Part shown: positions 7,633-15,248 of the stretch, one piece after another | How positions within the stretch are numbered: the first letter of the stretch is position 1 | Layout: each line of letters starts with the position of its first letter | Origin: Dehalococcoidia bacterium | Lineage (GTDB): Bacteria > Chloroflexota > Dehalococcoidia > GIF9 > UBA5629 | Assembly (NCBI GenBank): GCA_012961565.1 | Contig: DTZC01000280.1 | Span: 1 to 15,797, forward strand | DNA length: 15,797 bases | Reading direction: 5' to 3' | Made by a program: the position numbers and the translations under genes | Notes under the pieces: generated by a model | Database searches by the model: none | What the model was told of the DNA's origin: nothing | Seen by the model: only the letters and a program-made list of their open reading frames with translations

Positions 7633-7791
7633 TAAATTGAATAGGTTCCTGAGGTGCCTGAGGGTGACCGAGGGCTTAATTGATATGCAAGCTGGTGGAA
7701 TTCCAGCACAGTCCCGCCTGCTGTGACAGTCAGAACATCTGCCTCAGTAACACAGCTGCCTCCGCGGAGTAAGGGGGCGGGATTCGTTACT
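7633..7791 (+). promoter_or_regulatory. Cobalamin (AdoCbl-type) riboswitch
   Basis: The conserved core is readable. The B12 box AGTCAGAACATCTGCCT is at 7728-7744. The P3-P5 core runs from GCTGGTGGAATTCCAGC (7691-7707) through CACAG (7707-7711), loop TCCCGCCTG (7712-7720) and CTGTG (7721-7725). P1 can form from CTGAGG (7649-7654) and CCTCAG (7742-7747). The L5 loop TCCCGCC (7712-7718) is perfectly complementary to GGCGGGA (7776-7782), which sits in a hairpin closed by AGTAAC (7746-7751) and GTTACT (7786-7791). This L5-L13 kissing pair is the hallmark of ligand-dependent regulation in the class. It is upstream of, and in the same direction as, the btuCD-cob genes, so bound cobalamin should switch them off by stopping transcription at the adjacent terminator. 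Confidence 0.93.
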
Positions 7792-7815
7792 TAATAAGTA
7801 GTAGTCCCCTTGCTT
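7767..7815 (+). promoter_or_regulatory. Antiterminator helix of the riboswitch
   Basis: GAGTAAGGGGGC (7767-7778) can pair without a gap with GTCCCCTTGCTT (7804-7815): 12 pairs, of which three are G-U. The upstream arm shares bases 7776-7778 with the kissing-loop strand and the downstream arm is the 5' arm of the terminator. The helix is therefore mutually exclusive with both the ligand-bound aptamer and the terminator. The read is direct from complementarity; the regulatory role is inferred. Confidence 0.7.
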
Positions 7816-7840
7816 TATGGAGCAGGGGAATTTTTATTTT
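7805..7840 (+). terminator. Intrinsic terminator of the riboswitch
   Basis: The arms TCCCC-T-TGCT (7805-7814, one bulged T at 7810) and AGCAGGGGA (7821-7829) form nine pairs around TTATGG. They are followed by TTTTTATTTT at 7831-7840. The stem is GC-rich at its base and the U tract is long, so it should work well when the antiterminator is not formed. Confidence 0.9.
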
Positions 7841-8108
7841 CCAGGAAAAAAGAGCTAGACACGAAAAGGGTTTAGGAAATTGAATTCCCTTAGTTACAGT
7901 GATGGCATTAGGATTGCTTTTCTTCACCTCATTGTCCTTTTCCATTTCCAGCCACGGAGTCGCATAGTTGATGACTTTAGAGAAAGAGTTGATGCAGGAG
8001 CTTAGTTAAATGGCCGGTTTTCTAGTTCGAACCATACGAAGATGTTATCATTTCATACTCCAGGAGAGAACACTAACCACACTGATTATGAAACGAATAG
8101 CATCGTCA

Positions 8109-8134
8109 TCGATTTAAGACCTTACATGAATCGA
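8109..8134. repeat. Imperfect inverted repeat in the btuC leader
   Basis: TCGATT (8109-8114) with TAAG (8115-8118) can pair with CTTA (8121-8124) and AATCGA (8129-8134); four unpaired bases (CATG) interrupt one arm. No T run follows, so it is not an intrinsic terminator. It could be an operator or an mRNA hairpin, or chance. Confidence 0.25.
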
Positions 8135-8159
8135 AGTAGTGTGACAGAAAATAGCCGAG

Positions 8160-8189
8160 TTGCACACAGAATGTAAATCGCTAAATAAT
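8160..8189 (+). promoter_or_regulatory. Possible second promoter giving a near-leaderless btuC mRNA
   Basis: AATAAT (8184-8189, 5 of 6 matches to TATAAT) lies 17-18 bases after a weak -35 (TTGCAC at 8160 or TGCACA at 8161). The expected start near 8196 is two bases before the ATG at 8198. The absence of any Shine-Dalgarno before btuC is what makes this weak promoter worth listing. Confidence 0.3.
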
Positions 8190-8197
8190 ATGCGAAC

Positions 8198-9277
8198 ATG
8201 GCTCTAGAGGCACTCAAGAACACATCAACGCCCGAAAATACTACTTTCTACCCTGTAAAATGGCGTGGTCGAGTTTACGCCATCGTTGCGTTATCGCTAC
8301 TGCTAAGTATGGTCATACTGGCAACTCTCATTGTGGGTAGTGTCCATATACCTTTCAGCACCGTTTATGGGGCTGTGTTAGCTAGGCTGCCTTTTGTTGA
8401 AATGGAACAAACATGGACAAGCTGCATAGAAACTATAATCTTTGATATCCGCCTGCCTCGATTACTCCTGGCTGGACTAGTAGGTGCTGCTTTGGCTGTA
8501 GCAGGAGCCACGTATCAGGGACTGTTCCGTAACCCATTAGCTGACCCCTATCTGATTGGTGTTGCTCAAGGTGCGGGGCTAGGAGCTGTCATAGGATTCC
8601 TGTTGCCGGTATCATGGCAAGCTACCAGTATTCCGCTGTTCGCATTTAGCGGTGCTGTTTTATCGGTAACCGTCGTTTACTCTATAGCTAGGGTAGGCAA
8701 AACCCTGCCTATGACGACTCTCATTCTGGCCGGTGTAGCTGTTGGTGCCTTTCTGGCAGCTATCACTTCATATTTAATGTTCGCCTCAGGCGACAGACTG
8801 CACGGGATTATATCGTGGCTTCTAGGCACATTCTCCGTCACTAGCTGGCGACACGTGGTAACGGTGTTGCCATATATACTTATCGGCACTGTGGTTATCT
8901 GTTTGCATGCCCGACCACTGAATGTGATGCAACTCGACGAAGAGCAGGCACAGCAGTTAGGAATCAATGTCGAACAAGTAAAGTTGATTTTGCTCGGGGC
9001 TGCCACTCTAATAACCGCAGCCGCTGTTTCTTTCTGTGGCATCATCGGTTTTGTCGGAATTATCGTCCCACATGCGATACGGCTAATCTGGGGTCCTGAC
9101 CATCGATTTCTGCTACCATTAGTTACCTTTGCTGGCGCTATATTCCTCATTCTGGCTGACACCACCGCTCGTACCGTGCTAGCACCCACCGAAATCCCGG
9201 TAGGTGCTATTACCGCCTTCCTAGGAGCTCCTTTCTTTCTTTACCTTTTGCGACAACGGAAGAGGGTAATATTTTAG
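8198..9277 (+). CDS. btuC: Corrinoid ABC transporter permease BtuC (FecCD family)
   Basis: A 359-residue inner-membrane permease of the FecCD family, with about ten hydrophobic segments. Family motifs are clear: DIRLPRLLLAGLVGAALAVAG at 83-103, YQGLFRNPLADPYLIGVAQGAG at 106-127, ISWLLGTFS at 205-213, the coupling-helix region LDEEQAQQLGI at 246-256 that contacts the ATPase, and GFVGIIVPHAIRL at 284-296. The family also imports siderophores and haem. The B12 assignment rests on the cobalamin riboswitch upstream and the corrinoid genes downstream. The start is ATG at 8198 because an in-frame stop lies four codons upstream. No Shine-Dalgarno precedes it, unlike most genes here. The stop codon is immediately followed by the ATG of btuD. 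No btuF lies next to it. Confidence 0.92.
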   Translation: MALEALKNTSTPENTTFYPVKWRGRVYAIVALSLLLSMVILATLIVGSVHIPFSTVYGAVLARLPFVEMEQTWTSCIETIIFDIRLPRLLLAGLVGAALAVAGATYQGLFRNPLADPYLIGVAQGAGLGAVIGFLLPVSWQATSIPLFAFSGAVLSVTVVYSIARVGKTLPMTTLILAGVAVGAFLAAITSYLMFASGDRLHGIISWLLGTFSVTSWRHVVTVLPYILIGTVVICLHARPLNVMQLDEEQAQQLGINVEQVKLILLGAATLITAAAVSFCGIIGFVGIIVPHAIRLIWGPDHRFLLPLVTFAGAIFLILADTTARTVLAPTEIPVGAITAFLGAPFFLYLLRQRKRVIF

Positions 9278-10090
9278 ATGTTCAACTTGCGTTTGGATAG
9301 AATCAGCTTGGGCTATGGCAAACGAACAGTACTGCGAGATATCAGCATCGAAGCCAGACCAGGTGAAATGCTCGGTATCATTGGTCCTAATGGGTCAGGC
9401 AAAACTACCTTGATTCGCGGTATAACCCGGCTGCTATCGCCAAGTTCAGGACGAATCTTCCTTGATGGTAAGGATGTAGCTGATATGACTCGGCAAGACT
9501 TAGCTCGATTGGTGGCCGTTGTCCCTCAAAACCCGGTCCTGCCTGAGCTATTCACCGGGCTTGAAGTGGTGCTAATGGGGCGTACTCCACACCTCGGACT
9601 ACTGCGCTATGAAAGTGAAGGCGATCTGCTTATCGTCGAGAAAGCTATGAAAGCAACAAGGACAATCGAACTTGCTAACCGCAGAATCAGCGAGCTTTCG
9701 GGTGGTGAGAGGCAGCGTTTGACAATTGCCCGTGCTCTGGCACAAGAACCGAAGATAATCCTCATGGACGAGCCTACGGCTAACCTGGATATCAATTACC
9801 AGATAGAGACACTCGTATTAGCTCGTCAGCTATGCCACAAACGGGGGCTAACAGTGGTGACAACACTCCACGACCTCAATCTTGCAGCACAATATTGCGA
9901 CCGATTGGTAATGTTGAGCAGTGGCAGGGTTTTCTCTCATGGAGTTCCATGGGAGGTAATCAATGCCCGAGCAATCAAGGAAGTCTACGGCGCTGAGGTT
10001 TTTGTTTATCCCCACCCAGTTAATGGTTTGCCTATGACCTTGACTATGCCTGAAAGCGGCAGTAAGCCATATCGAAGAAGGTTACAGTAA
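9278..10090 (+). CDS. btuD: Corrinoid ABC transporter ATP-binding protein BtuD
   Basis: A 270-residue ATPase that drives the BtuC permease. It has all ABC motifs: Walker [10 protein letters not shown] at 36-44, Q-loop VVPQNP at 81-86, signature LSGGERQRL at 140-148, Walker [13 protein letters not shown] at 160-171 and switch His198 in TTLHDLN. The last 30 residues or so are an extension past the usual ATPase core. The ATG directly follows the btuC stop, and GAGGG at 9262-9266 gives an 11-base spacing, so the two subunits should be translated together. As with btuC, sequence alone would also allow an iron-chelate transporter; operon context decides for corrinoids. Confidence 0.92.
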   Translation: MFNLRLDRISLGYGKRTVLRDISIEARPGEMLGIIGPNGSGKTTLIRGITRLLSPSSGRIFLDGKDVADMTRQDLARLVAVVPQNPVLPELFTGLEVVLMGRTPHLGLLRYESEGDLLIVEKAMKATRTIELANRRISELSGGERQRLTIARALAQEPKIILMDEPTANLDINYQIETLVLARQLCHKRGLTVVTTLHDLNLAAQYCDRLVMLSSGRVFSHGVPWEVINARAIKEVYGAEVFVYPHPVNGLPMTLTMPESGSKPYRRRLQ

Positions 10091-10092
10091 CC

Positions 10093-11022
10093 ATGGACCT
10101 CATATTCATCCTCCTCATAGCTCTTGCCTTAGACTCAGCTCTCGGCGAACCGCCTAATGTGTGGCATCCTGTGGCCTGGCTAGGCAAGCTTATTTCATGG
10201 GAAACCAAGGTGGCTCCCAAAAATAGCAATACCAAGCAGCTAACCTATGGCATCAGTATATGCTTGATAACAGCAGCAGTAATCGTCCTACCCATCTATT
10301 TCCTGCCTGCCTACTTGAAAGAGACTAATCCTGTAATTCATATCCTCCTGGCTGGTCTTCTACTTAAATTCACCTTTTCCCTGCGTGGTCTTCGGCAGGC
10401 GGCGAACAGAGTTAGAGAACTGCTAGCACGAGACGAATTGGTCAAGGCACGTGTCTGTCTGACATGTCTAGTCAGCCGTAACACTGCCACACTTAACCGC
10501 AGTCAAGTTATATCCGCTACCGTGGAATCAGCAGCGGAAAATATCTGTGACAGCTTCGTGGCTCCTATATTCTATTTCCTGCTCTTTGGTCTACCTGGAG
10601 CTGTAGCCTTCAGAGTGGTCAATACCTTCGATGCTATGATAGGCTATCACGGGGAGTCCGAATACTTGGGCAAGTTTGCTGCTCGGCTGGATGATATGGC
10701 TAACTTCTTACCTGCACGGATTACCGCCTTGTTACTCGTCTTAGCTTCATGGATATGCAAGAAAAACATGTCTCACGCTTGGCACATAATGGTTCGAGAC
10801 CATGGAAAGACGGAAAGCCCGAATGCAGGATGGCCAATGAGTGCTATTGCTGGTGCATTGGGAGTGCAACTAGAGAAAGCAGAGCATTACAAATTAGGTA
10901 ATAATCACAGTCCACTTTCATTGGATACCATTGATAGCTCTCAGCAGATGGTTCTTGTAGTAGCCATATTCTGGAGCCTACTATCTGTTCTGACCGGGGT
11001 GATATACTTTGCTGCAACCTAG
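10093..11022 (+). CDS. cbiB: Adenosylcobinamide-phosphate synthase CbiB
   Basis: A 309-residue membrane enzyme that attaches (R)-1-amino-2-propanol phosphate to adenosylcobyric acid. It is the step after CobQ and uses the product of CobD. Diagnostic stretches are DSALGEPPNVWHPVAWLGKL at 14-32, the core SRNTATLNRSQVISATVESAAEN at 128-150 with DSFVAPIFYFLLFGLPGA after it, NTFDAMIGYHGE at 177-188, and ESPNAGWPMSAIAGALGVQL at 241-260. Four or five hydrophobic segments are visible, including one at each end. It starts two bases after the btuD stop, with AAGG at 10078-10081, and overlaps the cobD start by 14 bases. Length is normal for the family. Confidence 0.94.
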   Translation: MDLIFILLIALALDSALGEPPNVWHPVAWLGKLISWETKVAPKNSNTKQLTYGISICLITAAVIVLPIYFLPAYLKETNPVIHILLAGLLLKFTFSLRGLRQAANRVRELLARDELVKARVCLTCLVSRNTATLNRSQVISATVESAAENICDSFVAPIFYFLLFGLPGAVAFRVVNTFDAMIGYHGESEYLGKFAARLDDMANFLPARITALLLVLASWICKKNMSHAWHIMVRDHGKTESPNAGWPMSAIAGALGVQLEKAEHYKLGNNHSPLSLDTIDSSQQMVLVVAIFWSLLSVLTGVIYFAAT

Positions 11023-12106
11023 ACCAGACATAGATAGACTCACATACTGTAGCCATGGCGGCATAAATTATGAGGAACTGGAAAGTCTGGGCATCTCCCC
11101 GCATACCGTGCTTGACTTCAGTGTTTGCTGCAACCCTTTTGGTCCGCCACCCGGTGTGAAAGAGGCTCTAGTTGAAGTACCCCTTGACCGTTATCCTGAC
11201 TCTGAGGCTGGCGAGCTTAAGCAACTTCTCGCCAAAAAGCTGAACATAACTCCGAATAACCTCTTAATCGGCAGCGGCTCGACCGAGCTAATCAGACTCA
11301 TAACTATCGCTTACCTCGATCGTGGAGATACCGTTCTTATTCCTCAGCCTACCTACGGGGAGTATGAGATTGCCTGCTGTCTCTCTGGTGCTCAGGTTCT
11401 GAAACAGCCCTGGCTCGGTGACCCAGACTTTAGATTAGACACAGCTGAAATAATAAGGCTCATTGAAAATCACCGACCTAAAGGTGTGTTCTTATGTAGT
11501 CCCAATAACCCCACTGGGCAGTACATGACCAAGCAACAGTTTGAGAACATTATGTCAGCTGCCAAAGATTGCCTGATTATCCTTGACGAAGCTTACATTG
11601 CTTTTACCGAAGATGCCTGGTCATCTATCGACCTTATAAAGCAGGGTAACCTGGTCATCCTTCGGTCAATGACTAAGGACTACGCCCTAGCTGGATTGCG
11701 TCTTGGTTATGCTATTGCTGACGAACCAATCATCTCGATCTTGAAACGAATCCGCCCTCCATGGAATGTCAATATCATGGCCCAGAAAGCTGGCATAATC
11801 GTGCTTAACGCCGAGGGTTACCTTGAGGAGTGCCATGCTAAAATCCGAGAGTTAAAGAGGTTTCTGGTAAAGGAATTAGCAAACCTCGGACTATCGCCAC
11901 TAGCATCACAGACTAATTTTTTTCTAGTTCGGGTTGGTAGTGCCACGAAATTCAGACGAACTTTACTAAACAAAGGAATTCTAGTTCGCGATTGCACCTC
12001 ATTTGGCTTGCCGCAGCACATTCGACTGGCGCCAAGAACTTTGCCCGACTGCAAAACTCTAGTCACAGCCATAAGAGAAATTGGAGTATTGAGCCATGCC
12101 TGCTAA
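11009..12106 (+). CDS. cobD: L-threonine-O-3-phosphate decarboxylase CobD (HisC-like PLP enzyme)
   Basis: A 365-residue fold-type I PLP enzyme. CobD makes (R)-1-amino-2-propanol phosphate from threonine phosphate for CbiB. Its N-terminus has the CobD pattern SHGGINYEELESLGI at 15-29 and LDFSVCCNPFGPPPGV at 35-50, which separates it from true histidinol-phosphate aminotransferase. Other visible features are GSGSTELI at 88-95, CSPNNPTGQ at 163-171, Asp193 and Tyr196 in ILDEAYIAF, and the PLP lysine Lys223 in RSMTKDYALAGLRLGY. Arg339 in HIRLAPR is the likely carboxylate binder. The start is TTG at 11009, inside the end of cbiB, preceded by GGGGTGAT at 10995-11002. I prefer CobD over HisC because of the N-terminal motif and because cbiB is next door. 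Confidence 0.85.
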   Translation: MLQPRPDIDRLTYCSHGGINYEELESLGISPHTVLDFSVCCNPFGPPPGVKEALVEVPLDRYPDSEAGELKQLLAKKLNITPNNLLIGSGSTELIRLITIAYLDRGDTVLIPQPTYGEYEIACCLSGAQVLKQPWLGDPDFRLDTAEIIRLIENHRPKGVFLCSPNNPTGQYMTKQQFENIMSAAKDCLIILDEAYIAFTEDAWSSIDLIKQGNLVILRSMTKDYALAGLRLGYAIADEPIISILKRIRPPWNVNIMAQKAGIIVLNAEGYLEECHAKIRELKRFLVKELANLGLSPLASQTNFFLVRVGSATKFRRTLLNKGILVRDCTSFGLPQHIRLAPRTLPDCKTLVTAIREIGVLSHAC

Positions 12107-13613
12107 CACCTTAATGATTCAAGGAACTGCTTCCTCCGTAGGCAAAAGTATAATCGTCACCGGCTTATGCCGAATCTTCCGACAGGACGGCTTTAGAGTT
12201 GCCCCGTTCAAGGCTCAGAATATGGCATTAAACTCCTTCGTCACCAGAGAAGGTGACGAAATCGGACGAGCACAAGCAGTTCAAGCTGAAGCAGCTGGCA
12301 TAGAACCCTCTGTCCTTATGAATCCAGTTCTTCTTAAGCCTGAAGCTGAAGACAGGTCACAAGTAATCGTTCTGGGTAAAGTTGCTAAGAACCTGCGTGC
12401 CACTCAGTACTATAGTTACACACCAAGGCTGCTCAGGATTATTGAAGACTCTTTGAGCCGGCTATGTTCCACTTACGATATCGTTATCATCGAAGGGGCG
12501 GGCAGCCCAGCAGAGATAAACCTAAAGGAAAAAGAAATAGCCAACATGCGCATAGCCAAAATGGTCAATGCTCCTGTCTTACTAGTCGGCGATATCGACC
12601 GCGGCGGAGTGTTTGCTTCTATCATCGGCACTCTGGAACTACTAACCGAAGTGGAACGCGACTTGATTAAGGGGTTTATTATCAATAAATTCCGCGGCGA
12701 CTTGAACTTGTTGAAGCCGGGTTTGAACCTATTGCAAAGGCGTAGCGGCAAACCCGTTTTGGGCGTGATTCCTCACTTCCGGGATATCATTGTAGCGCAG
12801 GAGGACTCAGTTTATCTCGAAGACAGAAGAATAAGACCAGTTGATGGGAACCTAGATGTGGCTATAATACACCTACCTCACATTTCTAACTATGATGATT
12901 TTGACGCGCTGGAAAGACAGCAGTGTACCGTTCGCTATGTGACCAATATATCTGAGCTAGGTAACCCCGACCTGGTCATCCTGCCCGGCACCAAAAGCAC
13001 TGTCGCTGACTTGATTTACTTACAGCAGCAGGGACTGGCATCAGCCATTATTAAGTTGGTTAAATCTGGCACCCCAGTGATAGGTATTTGTGGCGGATAT
13101 CAAATGCTAGGCAAGAGTATTCACGACCCAGCTGGAGTTGAGTCTAACCAGAGCAGCATTGCCGGGCTTGGACTGCTCGATGTTACCACCGTCTTCAATC
13201 ATGACAAAACGACTACACAGGTAAAAGCTCGGCTAACCACTAATAAGGGCTTACTCAAGACATTAAAGAACATGGAGGTTGCCGGCTACGAGATTCACAT
13301 GGGGCGAACAACAAATCTAAACAGCGAGCCAGTGTTTCAAATAGTGGCAACACCAGGAGGCAGCGCCGATTATTTTGATGGCGCCATCAACCACACCGGT
13401 CTGGTGGTCGGCACATACTTACATGGCATATTTCATAACACTGAATTTACACATCGATTGCTTAATAATTTACGACAGCTTCGAGGATTACCACAAACAC
13501 CGGCTGGAACTATGAATGTACAAGAGGCTTATGATAAACTAGCTGATATTATCAGACAAAACCTCGATATGCGTCTGGTTTACAGAATAGTTCTGGGAAC
13601 AAATTATGGGTGA
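12096..13613 (+). CDS. cobQ: Cobyric acid synthase CobQ (CbiP)
   Basis: A 505-residue glutamine-dependent amidase that converts adenosylcobyrinic acid a,c-diamide to adenosylcobyric acid by four amidations (side chains b, d, e and g). The N-terminal DTBS-like ATPase half begins MIQGTASSVGKS at 7-18 and has FKAQNMALNSFVT at 38-50, EIGRAQAVQAEAAG at 55-68, IIEGAGSPAEINL at 131-143 and VGDIDRGGVFAS at 164-175. The glutaminase half has VILPGTKSTVADL at 294-306, the nucleophile Cys332 in GICGGYQMLG, YEIHMGRT at 398-405 and the catalytic His443 in YLHGIFHN. The ATG lies 11 bases inside the end of cobD, with GGAG at 12083-12086. The partners CobB/CbiA and the corrin-ring genes are not in the window. 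Confidence 0.95.
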   Translation: MPANTLMIQGTASSVGKSIIVTGLCRIFRQDGFRVAPFKAQNMALNSFVTREGDEIGRAQAVQAEAAGIEPSVLMNPVLLKPEAEDRSQVIVLGKVAKNLRATQYYSYTPRLLRIIEDSLSRLCSTYDIVIIEGAGSPAEINLKEKEIANMRIAKMVNAPVLLVGDIDRGGVFASIIGTLELLTEVERDLIKGFIINKFRGDLNLLKPGLNLLQRRSGKPVLGVIPHFRDIIVAQEDSVYLEDRRIRPVDGNLDVAIIHLPHISNYDDFDALERQQCTVRYVTNISELGNPDLVILPGTKSTVADLIYLQQQGLASAIIKLVKSGTPVIGICGGYQMLGKSIHDPAGVESNQSSIAGLGLLDVTTVFNHDKTTTQVKARLTTNKGLLKTLKNMEVAGYEIHMGRTTNLNSEPVFQIVATPGGSADYFDGAINHTGLVVGTYLHGIFHNTEFTHRLLNNLRQLRGLPQTPAGTMNVQEAYDKLADIIRQNLDMRLVYRIVLGTNYG

Positions 13614-14130
13614 GAAAGAATCTAAGGGTCTCGTTCACATCTACACCGGCGACGGCAAAGGTAAAACTACAGCTGCTTTGGGATTAGCAATCCGGGCTGC
13701 TGGGCAGGGGATGAAAGTGACATTCATCCAATTCCTCAAAGGGCAACCCTGTGGTGAGCATTTCTTTATCTCGCAATATCATCCTTTTAATATAGTGCAA
13801 ATTAGCATTGGTGATTCCTTTAGCAAATCTAAAGAACAATTGCACCAGGAAGCCCAGCAAACGCTGGCATATGCCGAACAGGAAATGCTCAGCGAACAAT
13901 ATGATTTGGTTATCTTAGACGAGATTTTCGCTGCTGTTGCCCAAGGTTTGGTCACTGTCAACCAGGTTCTGAACCTGCTCGACAAAAAACCGGTCCCGGT
14001 GGAACTGGTCTTGACCGGTCGCAGAGCTCCTCCAGAAATAGTCCAACGAGCTGACCTAGTTACAGAGATGCTCATGATTAAGCACCCCTTCAGCGAAGGA
14101 ATAACTGCTAGACGCGGCATCGAATACTGA
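13606..14130 (+). CDS. cobO: Cob(I)yrinic acid a,c-diamide adenosyltransferase (CobO/CobA/BtuR)
   Basis: A 174-residue ATP:corrinoid adenosyltransferase that forms the Co-C bond to the upper adenosyl ligand. The P-loop GDGKGKTTAALG at 15-26 is close to the N-terminus, followed by FIQFLKGQPCGEH at 40-52, the Walker B-like ILDEIFAA at 103-110, ELVLTGRRAPPEI at 133-145, and the family-typical end IKHPFSEGITARRGIEY. The protein is slightly shorter at the N-terminus than well known homologues, which carry an extra segment before the P-loop. GGGA at 13595-13598 gives 7-base spacing, and the ATG overlaps the last codons of cobQ by 8 bases. The enzyme adenosylates cobinamide as well as cobyrinic acid derivatives in many bacteria, which suits salvage of imported corrinoid. 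Confidence 0.94.
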   Translation: MGEKESKGLVHIYTGDGKGKTTAALGLAIRAAGQGMKVTFIQFLKGQPCGEHFFISQYHPFNIVQISIGDSFSKSKEQLHQEAQQTLAYAEQEMLSEQYDLVILDEIFAAVAQGLVTVNQVLNLLDKKPVPVELVLTGRRAPPEIVQRADLVTEMLMIKHPFSEGITARRGIEY

Positions 14131-14162
14131 CTGATAAGAAAGGACAAGGAACGGTACAGACT

Positions 14163-15245
14163 GTGTCTGACTCTCTGGAAAGAATACTAAAAAGAATAGC
14201 ACCGCTGGATATTTCAGCAATGACAGCGGCACAGCTCCGCCAAGACAGCTTGACCAAGCCAGTCGGCAGCTTGGGTAGACTGGAGGAGCTATCAATTCAA
14301 ATTGCCGGGATCAAAGGTGAGGTTCCCCCTAAGCTTGAACGTAAAATTATAATAACCATGGCTGCAGACCACGGTGTGGTTGCTGAAGGTGTCAGTTTGT
14401 ACCCTGAAGAAGTGACCAGACAAATGGTCATAAACTTCCTCAAAGGCGGGGCAGCTATAAATGTTCTGGCCAACCAGGTAGGTGCACAGGTTATCGTAGT
14501 GGATATGGGAGTGAAAGGTGGCTTTCCACCACTGCCCGGACTAATATGCAAAATGATTGATTTTGGCACCAAGAACATGGTGCGCGAACCGGCTATGAGC
14601 CGCCCGCAAGCTATTGAGGCTATAGAAATGGGGATTCAAATTGTGGAAATGGAGATGAGCAAAAAACCTGATATCATCGGCACCGGGGACATGGGTATCG
14701 GGAACACCACAGCCAGTAGCGCTATTTTTGCTGCTATCAGTGGCAATCCAGTTAAGAAAATCACAGGGCGAGGTACTGGCATTGACGATAGACAGCTCGA
14801 CCATAAGATGAAAGTGATCAAAAAAGCTCTGGCAACCAATAAGCCAAACCCTGAAGACTCCATAGACGTGCTGGCAAAAGTTGGTGGCTTCGAAATCGGG
14901 GGCTTGGCTGGAGTCATGCTTGCTGGTGCTGCATATAGAATTCCAGTAGTCATCGATGGTTTCATTTCAGGGGCGGCAGCACTTATCGCCACAGGACTAT
15001 CCCCACTAGTCAAGGATTATCTCATCGCTGCTCATGTGTCTGCAGAGGTGGGACATGAGCTTCTCCTCAACTTTCTTGGTCTAAAACCACTTCTAAATTT
15101 GAACATGCGGCTGGGTGAAGGCACTGCTGCTGCTCTAGGCATTTTTTTAGCAGAAGCTGCAGTCAAACTCCTAGAGCAGATGGCTACTTTTGACGAGGCT
15201 GGCGTTTCAAAAGCCAAGTCAACACCAAATAGACAAGGAATCTAA
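14163..15245 (+). CDS. cobT: Nicotinate-nucleotide:dimethylbenzimidazole phosphoribosyltransferase CobT
   Basis: A 360-residue cytoplasmic enzyme that activates the lower-ligand base to its alpha-ribotide for CobS. Motifs are RQDSLTKPVGSLGRLEEL at 26-43, MAADHGVVAEGVSLYPEEVT at 66-85, NFLKGGAAINVLA at 91-103, GTGDMGIGNTTASSA at 173-187, TGRGTGID at 201-208 and RLGEGTAAALG at 316-326 with the catalytic base Glu319. Length is normal. The start is GTG at 14163; the best Shine-Dalgarno (AAGGA, 14146-14150) is 12 bases away, a little far, and a 32-base gap separates it from cobO. Which benzimidazole or other base the enzyme accepts cannot be read from the sequence. Confidence 0.95.
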   Translation: MSDSLERILKRIAPLDISAMTAAQLRQDSLTKPVGSLGRLEELSIQIAGIKGEVPPKLERKIIITMAADHGVVAEGVSLYPEEVTRQMVINFLKGGAAINVLANQVGAQVIVVDMGVKGGFPPLPGLICKMIDFGTKNMVREPAMSRPQAIEAIEMGIQIVEMEMSKKPDIIGTGDMGIGNTTASSAIFAAISGNPVKKITGRGTGIDDRQLDHKMKVIKKALATNKPNPEDSIDVLAKVGGFEIGGLAGVMLAGAAYRIPVVIDGFISGAAALIATGLSPLVKDYLIAAHVSAEVGHELLLNFLGLKPLLNLNMRLGEGTAAALGIFLAEAAVKLLEQMATFDEAGVSKAKSTPNRQGI

Positions 15246-15248
15246 CAA

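Larger units (their letters stand above)
7841..8197. other. 357-base gap between riboswitch terminator and btuC; no gene recognised
   Basis: No frame on either strand gives a convincing gene. The plus strand has a frame from ATG 7902 that encodes a 21-residue hydrophobic stretch (MALGLLFFTSLSFSI then SSHGVA) and stops at 7965-7967. It resembles a signal peptide with nothing behind it and has no Shine-Dalgarno. Another frame has GCAGGAG (7994-8000) nine bases before ATG 8010 but ends after 35 codons with no recognisable content. The gap lies where a periplasmic corrinoid-binding protein gene (btuF) might be expected before btuC, so these could be decayed remains, but I see no BtuF motif that would prove it. 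Confidence 0.5.

Noticed and set aside
7787..7945. Minus-strand frame from ATG 7945 encoding about 52 residues
   Set aside because: It runs straight through the riboswitch terminator and ends in the riboswitch hairpin; no Shine-Dalgarno or known family.
8010..8117. 35-codon plus-strand frame with GCAGGAG nine bases before its ATG
   Set aside because: Too short and without recognisable content; ribosome-site match alone is not enough.
7859..8175. Plus-strand frame of about 105 codons interrupted by one TAG, which could suggest a pseudogene or amber read-through
   Set aside because: No start codon, no ribosome site and no recognisable domain; one stop in a frame of this length is not rare by chance.
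8677..9189. 170-residue minus-strand frame inside btuC
   Set aside because: Antisense shadow of a strongly conserved permease sequence.
11009..12106. Histidinol-phosphate aminotransferase (HisC)
   Set aside because: Same superfamily, but the SHGGINYEE and NPFGPPPG N-terminal pattern and the place beside cbiB favour CobD.
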